From positions 25,756-89,755 of the forward strand of contig CAJKCQ010000002.1 of assembly GCA_905198475.1 (NCBI GenBank): a stretch of DNA of 64,000 nt, in the 5' to 3' direction. The stretch comes from an uncultured Sutterella sp. Its GTDB lineage: Bacteria; Pseudomonadota; Gammaproteobacteria; Burkholderiales; Burkholderiaceae_F. Position numbers and translations under genes: made by a program. The notes beneath the pieces were generated by a model. That model saw only the letters and a list, made by a program, of their open reading frames with translations. It made no database searches and was not told the origin of the DNA. Positions 7,732-16,873 of the stretch are shown here, one piece after another; the stretch's first letter is position 1, and each line of letters begins with the position of its first letter.

Positions 7732-9093
7732 TCAGAGTCCGAAGGGCTCGGGGGCGGCGAGCCGCACCGGCGCACCTGTCTGCGGATCGGGAAAGACGAT
7801 CTCGGCGGCGTGAAGCTTGAGGGGCGTCGCCGTCGTGTCGGCGAAGAGCCCGGCGCGGCTGTAGTAGGGGTCGCCTTCGATCGGGGCGTTGAGCCCCATC
7901 GGATGCGCCGCATGAATGCGCAGCTGATGCGTGCGGCCCGTGCGCGGGAGGAAGTCCACGAGGGTGCGCGGCCCCGAAGGGGTCGCCGCATTCCCCACGC
8001 GCCGCCAGTCGGTGACGGACGGGCGCCCCCGAAGCGCCACCATCTGCCGCAGGCGGTCCAGGGGGTGCGTCGTGATCGGGAGCTCGACGCGCCCCGAGCC
8101 GGCCGTGAGCGCACCCTCGAGGAGCGCGCGGTAGCGCTTCTCGACCCGGCCCTCACGGAAGGCCGCCATCAGGGCCTTGACGCCCTCAGGCGTGCGCCCG
8201 TAGAGCAGGATCCCGGAGGTGTCCATGTCGAGCCGGTGGACGGCGGTGAGCGTCGAGCCCGTCATTTCGGAGGCGATCGTCAGCGCATCGGGGAGCCCCC
8301 CGGTGCCCGGCACCGAGAGGAGGCCCGAGGGCTTCACGACCGCGATGAAGTCGCGGCGCTCGAGAAGAATCTCCGGCCTGAGGCGCAGGATCTCCGGGTC
8401 CTCGGCGCGCGGTTCGCTCGCAAAGGGAACGCCTTCGAGGAGGCGCTCGACGAGGGGCTTCGTCGTCGTGCGGGGCGAGAGCGCCATGCCGTCCCACTTG
8501 ACGTCGTGCACCGGACCCGGCCCCCGCCACCATTCCATCGACGCGGCGGGCCGCAGGCGGCGGCCGGCGGCGTTCAGGCGCCCAAGGGCGAGGAGGTTCG
8601 CGGCGAGCGGCGAGCGGAGCGCATCGAGGAGCGCCCGGTTCCAGTGCGCGAACGTGAGGTTGAGGCCTGCGCCGCCCCCGCGTGCGATTTTCTCCGGGCG
8701 CTTCGCGCGTTCAGACCGTGCGAAGTCGAGGAGCGTGAAGACCTCCCCCATGACGGTGACGAGGGTGGCCCTCGCCGCCTGCGCCTCAAAGAGGTCGTCG
8801 GGCGTCACGCCCGCGACGGCGTCCGCGGCGGGAAGAACCTCTCCGGGCGCAATGACGGGGTCGTGATGGGGCTCCTCGGCCGAGAGCGCGAAGAGCCGCG
8901 GACCGCACGACGCGTCGAGGTCCTCGACGATCAGGAGCCCTCGGCGCCCCCGAGGCGCCTTGAACACTCCCGCCGCTTCGAGAATCCCGCGGGCGGCTGC
9001 GGCCGCGCGCACGGGGGCGCCGTGCCAGGGCGAGGGGAACCGGGCGGGGAGGTCCGCCGGCGTGAGGCCGGGGAGGGCGGTGAGGTCGGGCAT
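7732..9093 (-). CDS. RluA-family 23S rRNA/tRNA pseudouridine synthase with long N-terminal extension
   Basis: The C-terminal half (about residues 230-453) is an RluA-type pseudouridine synthase. It has AVVKPSGLLSVPG, the catalytic motif HRLDMDTSG with its Asp nucleophile, and the late motif GRTHQLRIHAAHPMGLNAPIEGDPYY. It would isomerise uridine in structured RNA; the target is not predictable. The first 220 residues are an extra region that I do not recognise and are not part of the minimal RluA domain. The ATG at 9093 (MPDLTALPG) is preferred; the open frame continues upstream but lacks family-like sequence. The gene points away from fumC. Confidence 0.8.
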   Translation of the reverse strand: MPDLTALPGLTPADLPARFPSPWHGAPVRAAAAARGILEAAGVFKAPRGRRGLLIVEDLDASCGPRLFALSAEEPHHDPVIAPGEVLPAADAVAGVTPDDLFEAQAARATLVTVMGEVFTLLDFARSERAKRPEKIARGGGAGLNLTFAHWNRALLDALRSPLAANLLALGRLNAAGRRLRPAASMEWWRGPGPVHDVKWDGMALSPRTTTKPLVERLLEGVPFASEPRAEDPEILRLRPEILLERRDFIAVVKPSGLLSVPGTGGLPDALTIASEMTGSTLTAVHRLDMDTSGILLYGRTPEGVKALMAAFREGRVEKRYRALLEGALTAGSGRVELPITTHPLDRLRQMVALRGRPSVTDWRRVGNAATPSGPRTLVDFLPRTGRTHQLRIHAAHPMGLNAPIEGDPYYSRAGLFADTTATPLKLHAAEIVFPDPQTGAPVRLAAPEPFGL

Positions 9094-9267
9094 GGGGAAT
9101 GGGCGGAGGTGATGACGGAGGCGGACGGGCGCCGCAAGCCGGAGCATTCCGGGCAGCCGGCCCAGCCGGAAAAGGCCCTCATTCTAGAGAGTGCGGACCG
9201 GCGGCGCCCCTCCTTCTGATCTCCGTCATTGGTATGCGGCGCTCTTTACGAAACTACCACTTTCGAT

Positions 9268-9286
9268 GATAAGGAGAACCATTATC
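9268..9286 (+). promoter_or_regulatory. Fur box upstream of fumC
   Basis: GATAAGGAGAACCATTATC matches the 19-bp Fur consensus GATAATGATAATCATTATC at 16 positions. It lies 83 bases before the fumC start codon. Fur-Fe(II) would repress fumC when iron is plentiful and free it when iron is scarce. Confidence 0.75.
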
Positions 9287-9369
9287 ATTCGCATCAACGA
9301 GGTTCGGCGGGACGGCGAGGAGCGCTGTTCGAGAGACCGAACTCGAAGAAATTCAAGGAGATAACTGAG

Positions 9370-10818
9370 ATGGACGCTTTCCGCATTGAGAAGGATTCGA
9401 TGGGTGAGGTCAAGGTCCCGAACGACAAGTACTGGGGCGCGCAGACCGAACGCAGCTACGAAAACTTCAAGATCGGCATTGAGAAGATGCCCGTTGAGAT
9501 CGTGCGCGCCTTCGCGCTCCTCAAGGGTGCCTGCGCTCAGGCGAACCAGGCCTTCGGCAAGCTCGACGCCAAGCGCGCGGACGCGATCGAAGAGGCCTGC
9601 GACGAAGCGCTCGCCGGCAAGCTCGACGGCAACTTCCCGCTCGCCGTCTGGCAGACGGGCTCGGGCACGCAGTCGAACATGAACATGAACGAAGTGTTCG
9701 CCAACCGCGCCATCGAAATTCTCGGCGGCAACTTCCGCGACAAGGCCTCGCTCTCGAAGGACCTGCTCGTCCATCCGAACGACCACGTCAACATGTCGCA
9801 GTCCTCGAACGATACGTTCCCGTCCGCCCTCTCGATCATGTCCGTGATCGAAACGACGAACTACCTCCTGCCGCGCCTTGAAGGCCTCGAGAAGGCCCTC
9901 TACGCCAAGTCCGAGGAGTTCAAGGACCTGATCAAGTCCGGCCGCACGCACCTGCAGGACGCCACGCCCCTTACGCTCGGCCAGGAGTTCTCGGGCTACG
10001 CCTCCATGCTCACGCACAGCCGCGAAGCGATCAATGCGGCGCTCGAACCCTGCCGTGAGCTCGCGATCGGCGGCACCGCGGTCGGCACCGGCATCAATTC
10101 GCCGGAAGGCTTCGGCGCCAAGGTCGCCGAGATCCTGACGCAGAAGACGGGCGTGCGCTTCAAGGACGCGCCGAACAAGTTCCACGCCCTCACGAGCCAC
10201 GACGCCGTCTGCCTCCTCGAGGGTGCGCTTGCCGGCCTCGCCGCCGACCTGATGAAGATCGCCAACGACATCCGCTGGCTCGCCTCGGGTCCGCGCTGCG
10301 GCCTCGGCGAGATCAACATTCCGGCCAACGAACCGGGCTCCTCGATCATGCCGGGCAAGGTGAATCCCACTCAGTGCGAAGCCGTGACGATGGTCGCCGT
10401 CCAAGTGATGGCCAACGCCACCGCGATCAACTTCGCCGCGAGCCAGGGCAACTTCGAGCTCAACGTCTTCAAGCCCGTGATCGCCTACAACCTGATCCAG
10501 TCGATCAAGAACCTCGCCGACGTGATGAAGTCCTTCGAGATCCACTGCGTCACCGGCATCACGGCGAACAAGGAGCGTCTGCATGAGCTCATGACGCGCT
10601 CGCTCATGCTCGTCACGGCGCTCTCGCCCCTCGTGGGCTACATGAACGCCGCGAAGATCGCCCACTACGCGCACGTCAACAACAAGACCCTCAAGGAAGC
10701 CGCCCTCGAGCTCAAGATGTGCACGGAGGCCGAGTTCGACCAGTACGTCGAGCCGACCAAGATGATTCATCCGAATCCCGTGAAGAAGTGCGGCTGCGGC
10801 TGCGGCTGCACGAAGTAA
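9370..10818 (+). CDS. fumC: Class II fumarate hydratase (fumarase C) with Cys-rich C-terminal tail
   Basis: Fumarase C interconverts fumarate and L-malate in the cytoplasm without an iron-sulfur cluster. The 482-residue protein has the class II signatures QTGSGTQSNMNMNEV, SSNDTFPSA, GRTHLQDATPLTLGQEFSGY and the superfamily signature GSSIMPGKVNPTQCE, which supports fumarase over aspartase. The start is set by AAGGAG (9355-9360) nine bases before the ATG at 9370. A strong Fur box upstream fits the known logic of replacing iron-dependent fumarases when iron is limiting. Length is near the family norm (E. coli FumC has 467 residues), but the last 11 residues read KKCGCGCGCTK. This CxCxCxC tail is not a usual part of FumC and could bind metal or act in redox sensing. 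Confidence 0.93.
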   Translation: MDAFRIEKDSMGEVKVPNDKYWGAQTERSYENFKIGIEKMPVEIVRAFALLKGACAQANQAFGKLDAKRADAIEEACDEALAGKLDGNFPLAVWQTGSGTQSNMNMNEVFANRAIEILGGNFRDKASLSKDLLVHPNDHVNMSQSSNDTFPSALSIMSVIETTNYLLPRLEGLEKALYAKSEEFKDLIKSGRTHLQDATPLTLGQEFSGYASMLTHSREAINAALEPCRELAIGGTAVGTGINSPEGFGAKVAEILTQKTGVRFKDAPNKFHALTSHDAVCLLEGALAGLAADLMKIANDIRWLASGPRCGLGEINIPANEPGSSIMPGKVNPTQCEAVTMVAVQVMANATAINFAASQGNFELNVFKPVIAYNLIQSIKNLADVMKSFEIHCVTGITANKERLHELMTRSLMLVTALSPLVGYMNAAKIAHYAHVNNKTLKEAALELKMCTEAEFDQYVEPTKMIHPNPVKKCGCGCGCTK

Positions 10819-10880
10819 CCGGAGTCGGAGCGGCGCGGGAGAGTTCTCCCTCCTGCGCCCTCTGATGAGGGTCATTCCGC

Positions 10881-10920
10881 ACGAAGGGCGCGTGGTCTCT
10901 CGGGACCCCGCGCCCTTCGT
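10881..10920. terminator. Strong hairpin downstream of fumC
   Basis: ACGAAGGGCGCG at 10881-10892 pairs with CGCGCCCTTCGT at 10909-10920, with additional inner pairing. There is no T run, so it may stabilise the 3' end or act as a weak terminator. Confidence 0.5.
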
Positions 10921-11168
10921 CCGTCCGGAGGGGACTGAGCCAATGCAAGGCCTGGCCGAACAATTTGATCCAAGTCGTGAAGTCTGCTCGAACGGCCCCG
11001 AAAGGGGCGCTTTGAATCAGATCGGCGCTGCGGCGGGTGTTTTGGGCCGCCGGGCGCTTTGCTAATATCTTCGGATCCACCGGAGGGCGCGCCGTCGGAA
11101 GGGCGCCATCAATAGAAGTTTCACTTCCCCGCCGACGCAAAAAGAAGAACTGGAAGGAGGTTTGTTCA

Positions 11169-12134
11169 GTGGTTCCCATCACGCTTCGACAGCTACAGGT
11201 GTTTCTCGCAATCGCCAAGGCGGAGAACATCGGCGCCGCGGCCGAGAGCCTTTCCATGAGCAAGAGCGCCGTCTCGCAGGCGCTCTCCGAACTTGAAGGT
11301 CGCCTCGGCGTACAGCTCTTCGACCGCAGCCGCGGACGCATCTTCCTCACGGCCGAAGGACGGCGGATGATGCCGCAGGCCGACGAGATGGTCCACCGCG
11401 CCGACGACATTTCGGACCTCTTCCGGCAGACCCGCCGCTACTGCCAGTTCCGCGTGGGCTGCACGCGCACGATCGGCACCTTCATGATCGCCGATCTCCT
11501 GCGGAGCTTCCGCGACGAAAAGGGCTGGATGCCCGCGGCGGAGATCGCCAACACGCGGATCATCGCCGAGAAGCTTTCGCGCTTTGAGCTCGACGTCGCG
11601 CTGATCGAGGGCCCCGTCACCGACACCGACCTCGTCACGACGCCCTGGATGAGCGACGAGATGGTGGTGGTGGCGCCCAAGGACCATCCCCTGACCGGGA
11701 GGCCCGTCACCTACCATGAGCTCGAGAACGTCTCCTGGGTGCTGCGCGAAAAGGGGTCCTCGACGCGCGACTTCTTCGAGACGCAGCTGCGCCAAAGGCT
11801 CGCCCGCGTGGACGTGGCGGCGGAATTGAACAGCTTCGACGCGATCCTGCGCACCGTGCTCTTGGGGCTCGGACTCACCTACATGTCCCGCCGGGTGCTC
11901 AACGACCCCTACTACGGGCGCTTCCTCTCGCCCGTGCAGATCCCCGACCGCTTCCACCGGCAGCTCACCTTCTGCCACGAGCGCGGGAAGTACCTCTCGA
12001 GCGACATCGAGTCCTGGATCGAGCACTGCCGCAACTACGCGCGGATCATGGAGCGGCGCGCCGCCGAAACCGAAGCCGAGGTCCGGCAGTCGCCCGCGCC
12101 CCCCGTTCAGTCCGCTTCTGCTGTAGTCTATTGA
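11169..12134 (+). CDS. LysR-family transcriptional regulator
   Basis: The start is taken as the GTG at 11169, because GGAGGT lies seven bases before it and the LysR domain begins immediately (VVPITLRQLQVFLAIAKAENI). The open frame extends upstream without ribosome site or homology. The N-terminal winged helix-turn-helix (GAAAESLSMSKSAVSQALSELEGRLG) is followed by a LysR substrate-binding domain; the product has 321 residues. Members bind a small ligand and activate or repress nearby genes. The flavin reductase-like gene downstream is a possible target, though nothing shows this directly. The stop codon overlaps a Fur-like dyad. Confidence 0.85.
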   Translation: MVPITLRQLQVFLAIAKAENIGAAAESLSMSKSAVSQALSELEGRLGVQLFDRSRGRIFLTAEGRRMMPQADEMVHRADDISDLFRQTRRYCQFRVGCTRTIGTFMIADLLRSFRDEKGWMPAAEIANTRIIAEKLSRFELDVALIEGPVTDTDLVTTPWMSDEMVVVAPKDHPLTGRPVTYHELENVSWVLREKGSSTRDFFETQLRQRLARVDVAAELNSFDAILRTVLLGLGLTYMSRRVLNDPYYGRFLSPVQIPDRFHRQLTFCHERGKYLSSDIESWIEHCRNYARIMERRAAETEAEVRQSPAPPVQSASAVVY

Positions 12135-12146
12135 GTCTCATTCTCA
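12132..12146 (+). promoter_or_regulatory. Fur-like 7-1-7 dyad upstream of the flavoredoxin gene
   Basis: TGAGTCTCATTCTCA matches the 7-1-7 Fur pattern TGATAATnATTATCA at 11 of 14 positions, inside the inverted repeat ATTGAG-N7-CTCAAT (12130-12148). It lies about 125 bases before the next start codon and overlaps the LysR stop. Confidence 0.45.
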
Positions 12147-12269
12147 ATCGATGCCCGAAGTGCCTCCCCGCGACGGGGAGGCTTCGGGCGGGCCGTCCGC
12201 TCTGCGTACGGGGACGCCTTGAATGCCCTCGGTGCACCGGAACGGCCTTCAGGAAGGATTGCCAACGAC

Positions 12270-12866
12270 ATGCCCACCTACACACCGATCTCCGAACACT
12301 TGAAGCCCCTCGACCCCAACGCCGCCTACGGACTCATGAACACGGGCGCGACGGCCTTCATCAGCGCCGCGCACGAGGGCGACGGCGACGTGATGACGTG
12401 CGCTTGGAACTGCGCGCTCGCGCTCAATCCGACCAAGGTGACAGCGGTGGTCTTTGCGGGCCACTACACCCGCGCCCTGATGGAGAAGAGCGGGTACTTT
12501 GCGCTTGCCCTCGGCGCCGTCGGGAACGTTGAGGCGGTGCAGAAGCTCGGATGCGTCTCGAAGAACAAGGACCCGGAGAAGCTCGAGCACTCGGGCGTCG
12601 AATTCTTCCTCGCGCCCGGCTGGGAGATGCCGCTCCCCGTCGGGTGCCCGGCCTACTTCATCTGCCGGATCGTGCCCGAAGCGAGAAACGAGAGCGAATA
12701 CAACCTCTTCATCGGCGAAGTGGTGGCGGGCTGGGTGGACGATCGCGTCGCGACCGAAAAGGGCGAGTGGCGCTTTGAAGACGCTCCGCGGGAGCTGCGC
12801 ACCGTGCATTCCGCCTCGGGCGGGCGCTACTACGCCGTGGGCGAGGCGATCCGCGTCGGCCGCTGA
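12270..12866 (+). CDS. Flavin reductase-like (flavoredoxin) domain protein
   Basis: The 198-residue protein fits the FMN-binding split-barrel flavin reductase-like family (flavoredoxin/DIM6-NTAB). It has an early NTGATAFISAAHEGDGDVMTCAW segment, a central ALNPTKVTAVVFAGHYTRALMEKSGYFAL block and a late YNLFIGEVVAGWVDD block. Members bind FMN and pass electrons from NAD(P)H or other donors to flavins or acceptors. AGGAAGGA about nine bases before the ATG at 12270 supports the start. A Fur-like site upstream suggests iron-linked control, as in ferric or siderophore reductases, but that role is inferred. The preceding LysR gene is in the same orientation. Confidence 0.75.
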   Translation: MPTYTPISEHLKPLDPNAAYGLMNTGATAFISAAHEGDGDVMTCAWNCALALNPTKVTAVVFAGHYTRALMEKSGYFALALGAVGNVEAVQKLGCVSKNKDPEKLEHSGVEFFLAPGWEMPLPVGCPAYFICRIVPEARNESEYNLFIGEVVAGWVDDRVATEKGEWRFEDAPRELRTVHSASGGRYYAVGEAIRVGR

Positions 12867-12983
12867 CGGCTCCTCCCGCATCCGTTAACATTCCCGCGCC
12901 CGCGCGGAGCCTTCCGAGGCGCTTCACTGAAGTCCTCCGGCTCCGGCGGGCGCTTCTGCATTTGATCCTGATGAGGACCCGTC

Positions 12984-13430
12984 ATGCCCGAACTCTTCGC
13001 CATTGAAACGCCTGAGGACTACATCCGCGCGCTCGCCGCCGTGGATCCGATTCTCTTCCGCAGCCTCGAGCACGTGCCGCTCGAGATGACCCCCGAGGAC
13101 GAATGGGCCGACGAGATGGTCGTGCGCATCGAGGCCTGGGAGAACAAGACCTTCCCGCACAAACTGATGACGGGCGCCGAGGCGGTGGCGATCTGGGCGA
13201 AGCTCGAGGGCCTCACGGCCGAGGCGCTCGGCGCCGCCGCGGGCGTTCCGCAGGCGGGTGGTGAGATCCTCGCGGGTGCGCGCGAGCTGACGCCGGGCGA
13301 GATGAAGGGATTGATGACGAATCTCGGCCTCCCGTGGTCGGTCTTCATGTGGCCCGTCGGCTGGTCCGCCCGCCGGGTTGAGGCGGTGATGGAGCGCAAG
13401 GCCGAGGGGGCCGCCGGCGCCGCGCACTGA
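12984..13430 (+). CDS. HigA-like helix-turn-helix protein without adjacent toxin
   Basis: The 148-residue protein has the HigA2-type layout: an acidic N-terminal region, then KTFPHKLMTGAEAVAIWAKLEGLTAEALGAAAGV, then GGEILAGARELTPGEMKGLMTNLGLP. These line up with the family pattern in which an EAIxFRMEQxGLT helix precedes the DNA-recognition helix and an RPLTLxMIxxL helix. The usual SRxRVSEVLNRKR stretch is replaced by PQAGGEILAGARE, so DNA contact may be altered. No HigB-type toxin lies on either side. It could be a solitary regulator or the remnant of a toxin-antitoxin pair. TGAGGA seven bases before the ATG supports the start. Confidence 0.5.
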   Translation: MPELFAIETPEDYIRALAAVDPILFRSLEHVPLEMTPEDEWADEMVVRIEAWENKTFPHKLMTGAEAVAIWAKLEGLTAEALGAAAGVPQAGGEILAGARELTPGEMKGLMTNLGLPWSVFMWPVGWSARRVEAVMERKAEGAAGAAH

Positions 13431-13450
13431 CGGCCTGACGGCTTCTTCCA

Positions 13451-13495
13451 AAGACAAAAATCCCGGCCGGCGTGATTCCCTGCGCCGGTCGGGAG
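13451..13495 (-). terminator. Terminator for the aldehyde dehydrogenase gene
   Basis: TCCCGGCCGGCG (13461-13472) pairs with CGCCGGTCGGGA (13482-13493), and on the minus strand the stem is followed by TTTTTGTCTT. It lies about 130 bases beyond the dehydrogenase stop codon. Confidence 0.75.
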
Positions 13496-13626
13496 CCTGA
13501 ACTCCGGGTCTTCGAAGGGGCGGCCGGGCGGCCGGTCTCCCTGAAGCCCGGAGACTCCGCCAGCGGCGCCTCACCGAGGCGTAGCGCCCGTGGGAGCCGC
13601 GGCGGAGGAGGGGAGATGAACGTGGG

Positions 13627-15099
13627 TCAGAAGAAGCCACGCTTCGCTTCGGAGAGGCTCACGTAGACGTTCTTCATCTGGCTGTAGTGGTCGAGGATCA
13701 CCTTGTGGGTTTCGCGGCCGATGCCCGATTCCTTCCACCCGCCGAAGGGCGTGTGGGCGGGGAGCTCATTGTAGGTGTTGACCCACATGCGGCCCGTCTC
13801 CACGGCGAGCGCCACGCGGAAGGCGCGGTTGACGTCGCGCGTCCAGACGGCGCCTCCGAGGCCGTAGACGGAGTCGTTCGCCATCGCGACCACTTCGGCT
13901 TCGGTCTTGAACTTCACGACGCAGGCGACCGGCCCGAAGATCTCCTCGCGGCAGACCTTCATGGTGGTGTCGCAGTCCACGATGAGCGTCGGGCGCATGA
14001 AGGCGCCCTTCATTCCCGGCACATCGGCGCGCACGCCGCCCGTGAGGACGCGGGCCCCTTCGGCCTTCGCCTCCTCGACCCAGCCGAGGATCTTCTCGAG
14101 CTGGCGGTCGTTCACCTGCGAGCCCATCTGGGTCTCCATCGAGAGCGGGTCGCCCACCTTCACCTTCTCGAAGGCCGCGGCGAGCGCCGCGACGAACTTG
14201 TCGTAGATCCCTTCCTGAACGAAGATGCGCGAGCCCGCGCAGCACACCTGCCCTTGGTTGAAGAGGATGCCGATTTGGGCGCCCTCAATGGCCTTGTCGA
14301 ACTGGCAGTCGTCGAAGACGATGTTGGCGGACTTGCCGCCCAATTCCAGCGTCGCCGGGATGATGCGCTTCGCGGCCGCGAGCCCGACGTTGCGGCCGAT
14401 CTCGGTCGAGCCCGTGAAGGCGAGCTTGTCGAAGCCCGGGTGCTCGAGCATCGCCTGGCCCGAAACGGAGCCGCGCCCCGAGAGGATGTTGACGACGCCC
14501 GGGGGGAGGAATTCGTTGAGGATCTCGCCGAGGACGAGAAGCGACAAGGGCGTGGCGCTCGAGCTCTTGATCACGACGGCGTTGCCGGCGGCGATGGCCG
14601 GGGCGATCTTCCACGCGCCCATGAGGAGCGGGAAGTTCCACGGAACGATCTGGCCCACGACGCCGATGGGCTGCCTCAGGATGATCGAGAGCGTGTTCTT
14701 GTCGATCATCGTCGCCTCGCCTTCGTCGGCGCGGATGCACCCGGCGAAGTAGCGGAAGTGGTCGATCGAGAGCGGCACGTCCACGAGGGTGGTTTCGCGA
14801 ATGGGCTTGCCGTTGTCCTGGGTTTCGACGAGGGCGAGCTCGCGGGCGCGCTCCTCGATGCGCTCGGCGATCTTGAGGAGGATGTTCGAGCGTTCCTCAA
14901 CGGACTTCGCGGCCCAGAGGGGTTGTGCGGCGCGCGCGGCCTTCACCGCGCGGTCCACGTCGGCGGCCGAAGCGTCGGCGCACGTCGCGAGCTTCTCGCC
15001 CGTCGCCGGGTTGAAGGTGTCGAAGGTGCGGCCGCCCTCGGCGTCGGTCCATTCGCCGTTGATGAGAAGGCCGTAGCGGTCCTTGATGAATTGAGCCAT
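13627..15099 (-). CDS. NAD(P)-dependent aldehyde dehydrogenase
   Basis: This 490-residue enzyme oxidises an aldehyde to the acid. It has the coenzyme-binding VPWNFPLLMGAWKIAPAIAAG segment, FTGSTEIGR, the general-base motif ELGGKSANIV and the nucleophile motif FNQGQVCCAGSRIFV, where one of the two Cys is catalytic. The C-terminal NTYNELPAHTPFGGWKESGIGRE block is standard for the ALDH1/2-like branch that includes acetaldehyde dehydrogenases. The ATG at 15099 (MAQFIKDRYG) follows GGAG by nine bases; a TTG 18 bases upstream is less likely. No alcohol dehydrogenase or regulator is adjacent, so the physiological aldehyde is unknown. Confidence 0.9.
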   Translation of the reverse strand: MAQFIKDRYGLLINGEWTDAEGGRTFDTFNPATGEKLATCADASAADVDRAVKAARAAQPLWAAKSVEERSNILLKIAERIEERARELALVETQDNGKPIRETTLVDVPLSIDHFRYFAGCIRADEGEATMIDKNTLSIILRQPIGVVGQIVPWNFPLLMGAWKIAPAIAAGNAVVIKSSSATPLSLLVLGEILNEFLPPGVVNILSGRGSVSGQAMLEHPGFDKLAFTGSTEIGRNVGLAAAKRIIPATLELGGKSANIVFDDCQFDKAIEGAQIGILFNQGQVCCAGSRIFVQEGIYDKFVAALAAAFEKVKVGDPLSMETQMGSQVNDRQLEKILGWVEEAKAEGARVLTGGVRADVPGMKGAFMRPTLIVDCDTTMKVCREEIFGPVACVVKFKTEAEVVAMANDSVYGLGGAVWTRDVNRAFRVALAVETGRMWVNTYNELPAHTPFGGWKESGIGRETHKVILDHYSQMKNVYVSLSEAKRGFF

Positions 15100-15508
15100 T
15101 TGTCTGCTCTCCGTCAAAGTTGGGCGGTGCGGGGAGTCCGCTTCACGCCGGAGGAACTTCCGGCCCGGAGGCGGCTCCGGGGAGCACCGCGTTTCGTTGA
15201 GATCAGACTACGGGGTGGTGGGGGCGGCGCGATAGTCGCCGTTCGAAGAGGGGCTGTATCAAGGGGGTGTAGGACAGAGGGCGTAGGGGTTGACGCCGGG
15301 GTGCTCCGTTGAGGCGGCGGATCCCGGCGTGCGGAGGCTAGAGCGCGAAGGCGGGAGCGCCTTCGGGCGGAACTTCAGGAGGTCCGCCGAAAGGCGTAGA
15401 GACGGAGTCTTTAGAACGCCGAACCCGTTGATCGGCGGAAGAATTTTGTTGCGGTTTTTACCTCGAACAGCCCATTGTTGTGAAAACCACCGGTCTCGAA
15501 GCTTCCGA
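15100..15508. other. Intergenic stretch, no supported gene
   Basis: About 400 bases separate the dehydrogenase start from the transposase remnant. Open frames here are short and do not look like protein families. The stretch around 15435-15500 is AT-richer and could hold the outer end of the insertion sequence, but no terminal inverted repeat could be defined. Confidence 0.5.
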
Positions 15509-16753
15509 CTACCGGCGGTAGACGGAGGCCTGATCGGAACAGCCGGGCCTGCGGCGCCCGGCCGCGCCGAGACGCCGCAGGAGAAGCGCGTCTCGACGTG
15601 CCGAAGCCGCGGCGGCGGCCGCCGCGCCGGCGTGTCCCGCATCGGCGGCGAAGCGGACGCCGTCGAACCAGTCGAGGACCTGCACGAGGGAGCGGTTCTC
15701 CAGCCACGCCCGAAGCTCCGCTTCGAGCGCAGCTTCTTCCGAAGACCCCCCGGAGGCGTCGGCGTCGAGACCTTCGCGCACGGCGTCAAGATGCAGCGTG
15801 AGGAAGGCGTGGAGTTGAAGCGCGACGAAGTCCATGAAGAGCCGCCCGAGGAGAACTTCAGGGCGCAGCGGCGCAGGGCCTTCCGCTGCGGATCGGCGCT
15901 CCTCGGAGAAGAACCGCTCCGTTCTCTCACGGACGCGCCGGGCGATGCCGGAGAAGCCTGCGGCGTCGCCGTCAGCCGCGACGACGCGCTGCGAAGGCGC
16001 GAAGTCGAACGATTGACTTGCCGTCACAAGCGCCTCGTCGGCGGGAAGGTTCTTCGCAGGTTCTGCGAACGCGACGGGCATGCCGCTCCCGATGGAATAG
16101 AGGATCACGAGCCGCGGCGGCTCGTCGTCCGCATCCGCAAAGACCGGTGCGGGCGCGGCGAAGGAGGGCGCCGCAGCGTCAAGCACCAGGAACCGGGCCT
16201 TTTGATCCTCGCGTGCGGCGCGGAGCCGGAAGAAGAGGTCCATGGCGGCCTCTGACCGTCCGAGCACTTCGAAGAGCGCTTCGCAGTCCTCTTCGGTGAG
16301 GGGCGCCGGCGAGGGGAGCGGGTGCGTGACGCCCCAGGCCTCAAGGCGGGAGAGCGAGGCGCCTTCGGACGCGATGCGGAAGCGCGCGACGGCGGCAATG
16401 CCCAACGCCGCTGCGTCCGGGAAGACTTTGCGGAGATCGGCGTCGATGCCGGAGGCTTCGCCCGCCCAGTCGAGAAGGCTCCTGAAGCGCTCCTCAACCG
16501 GCAAGGATGACGACGACGGCGAAGAAGACGCAAGCGCCTGCGTCTCCTCAACCGTCTTCCGGCGCTTCAGTCTCGTCGGAATCATCTCAGTCGAGCCCGC
16601 GGGGATTTTGCCGAGGAGTCGCGTGGAGACGGTCTTCGTACGCTTCGTTTCCGGATCGTATTCGGTGACGCGCTCATAGACGTAAACGTCGCCGTTGGGA
16701 CGGGTTTCGCGGCGTTCTCCGACGTGACGCCGGCCGGTGAAGGGACGGCCCAT
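15509..16753 (-). pseudogene. IS1634-type transposase with internal deletion
   Basis: The reading frame is open (about 414 residues from the ATG at 16753), but the protein is shorter than the roughly 550-600 residues usual for this family. The N-terminus (MGRPFTGRRHVGERRE, then YVYERVTEYDPETKR and RLLGKIPAG) and the WAGEASGIDADLRKVFPDAA region match the front of the transposase. LYSIGSGMPVAFAEP resembles the sequence after the first catalytic Asp. The C-terminus (LENRSLVQVLDWFDGV) also matches. The large middle part of the DDE domain is missing between about residues 255 and 285, so it is probably inactive. It separates the dehydrogenase from the aryl polyene-like operon. Confidence 0.6.
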
Positions 16754-16873
16754 GAAGTTCTCCTCGATGCGCCTCTTCGTCCGGCGCTTGATGTGGAATG
16801 CTGAGTTCTCGCCCGCAGCCGCATGCACCATGCGGCGTCTCCAGGCTCAGGCAGGCGGTCCGGGCCCCTCGGG

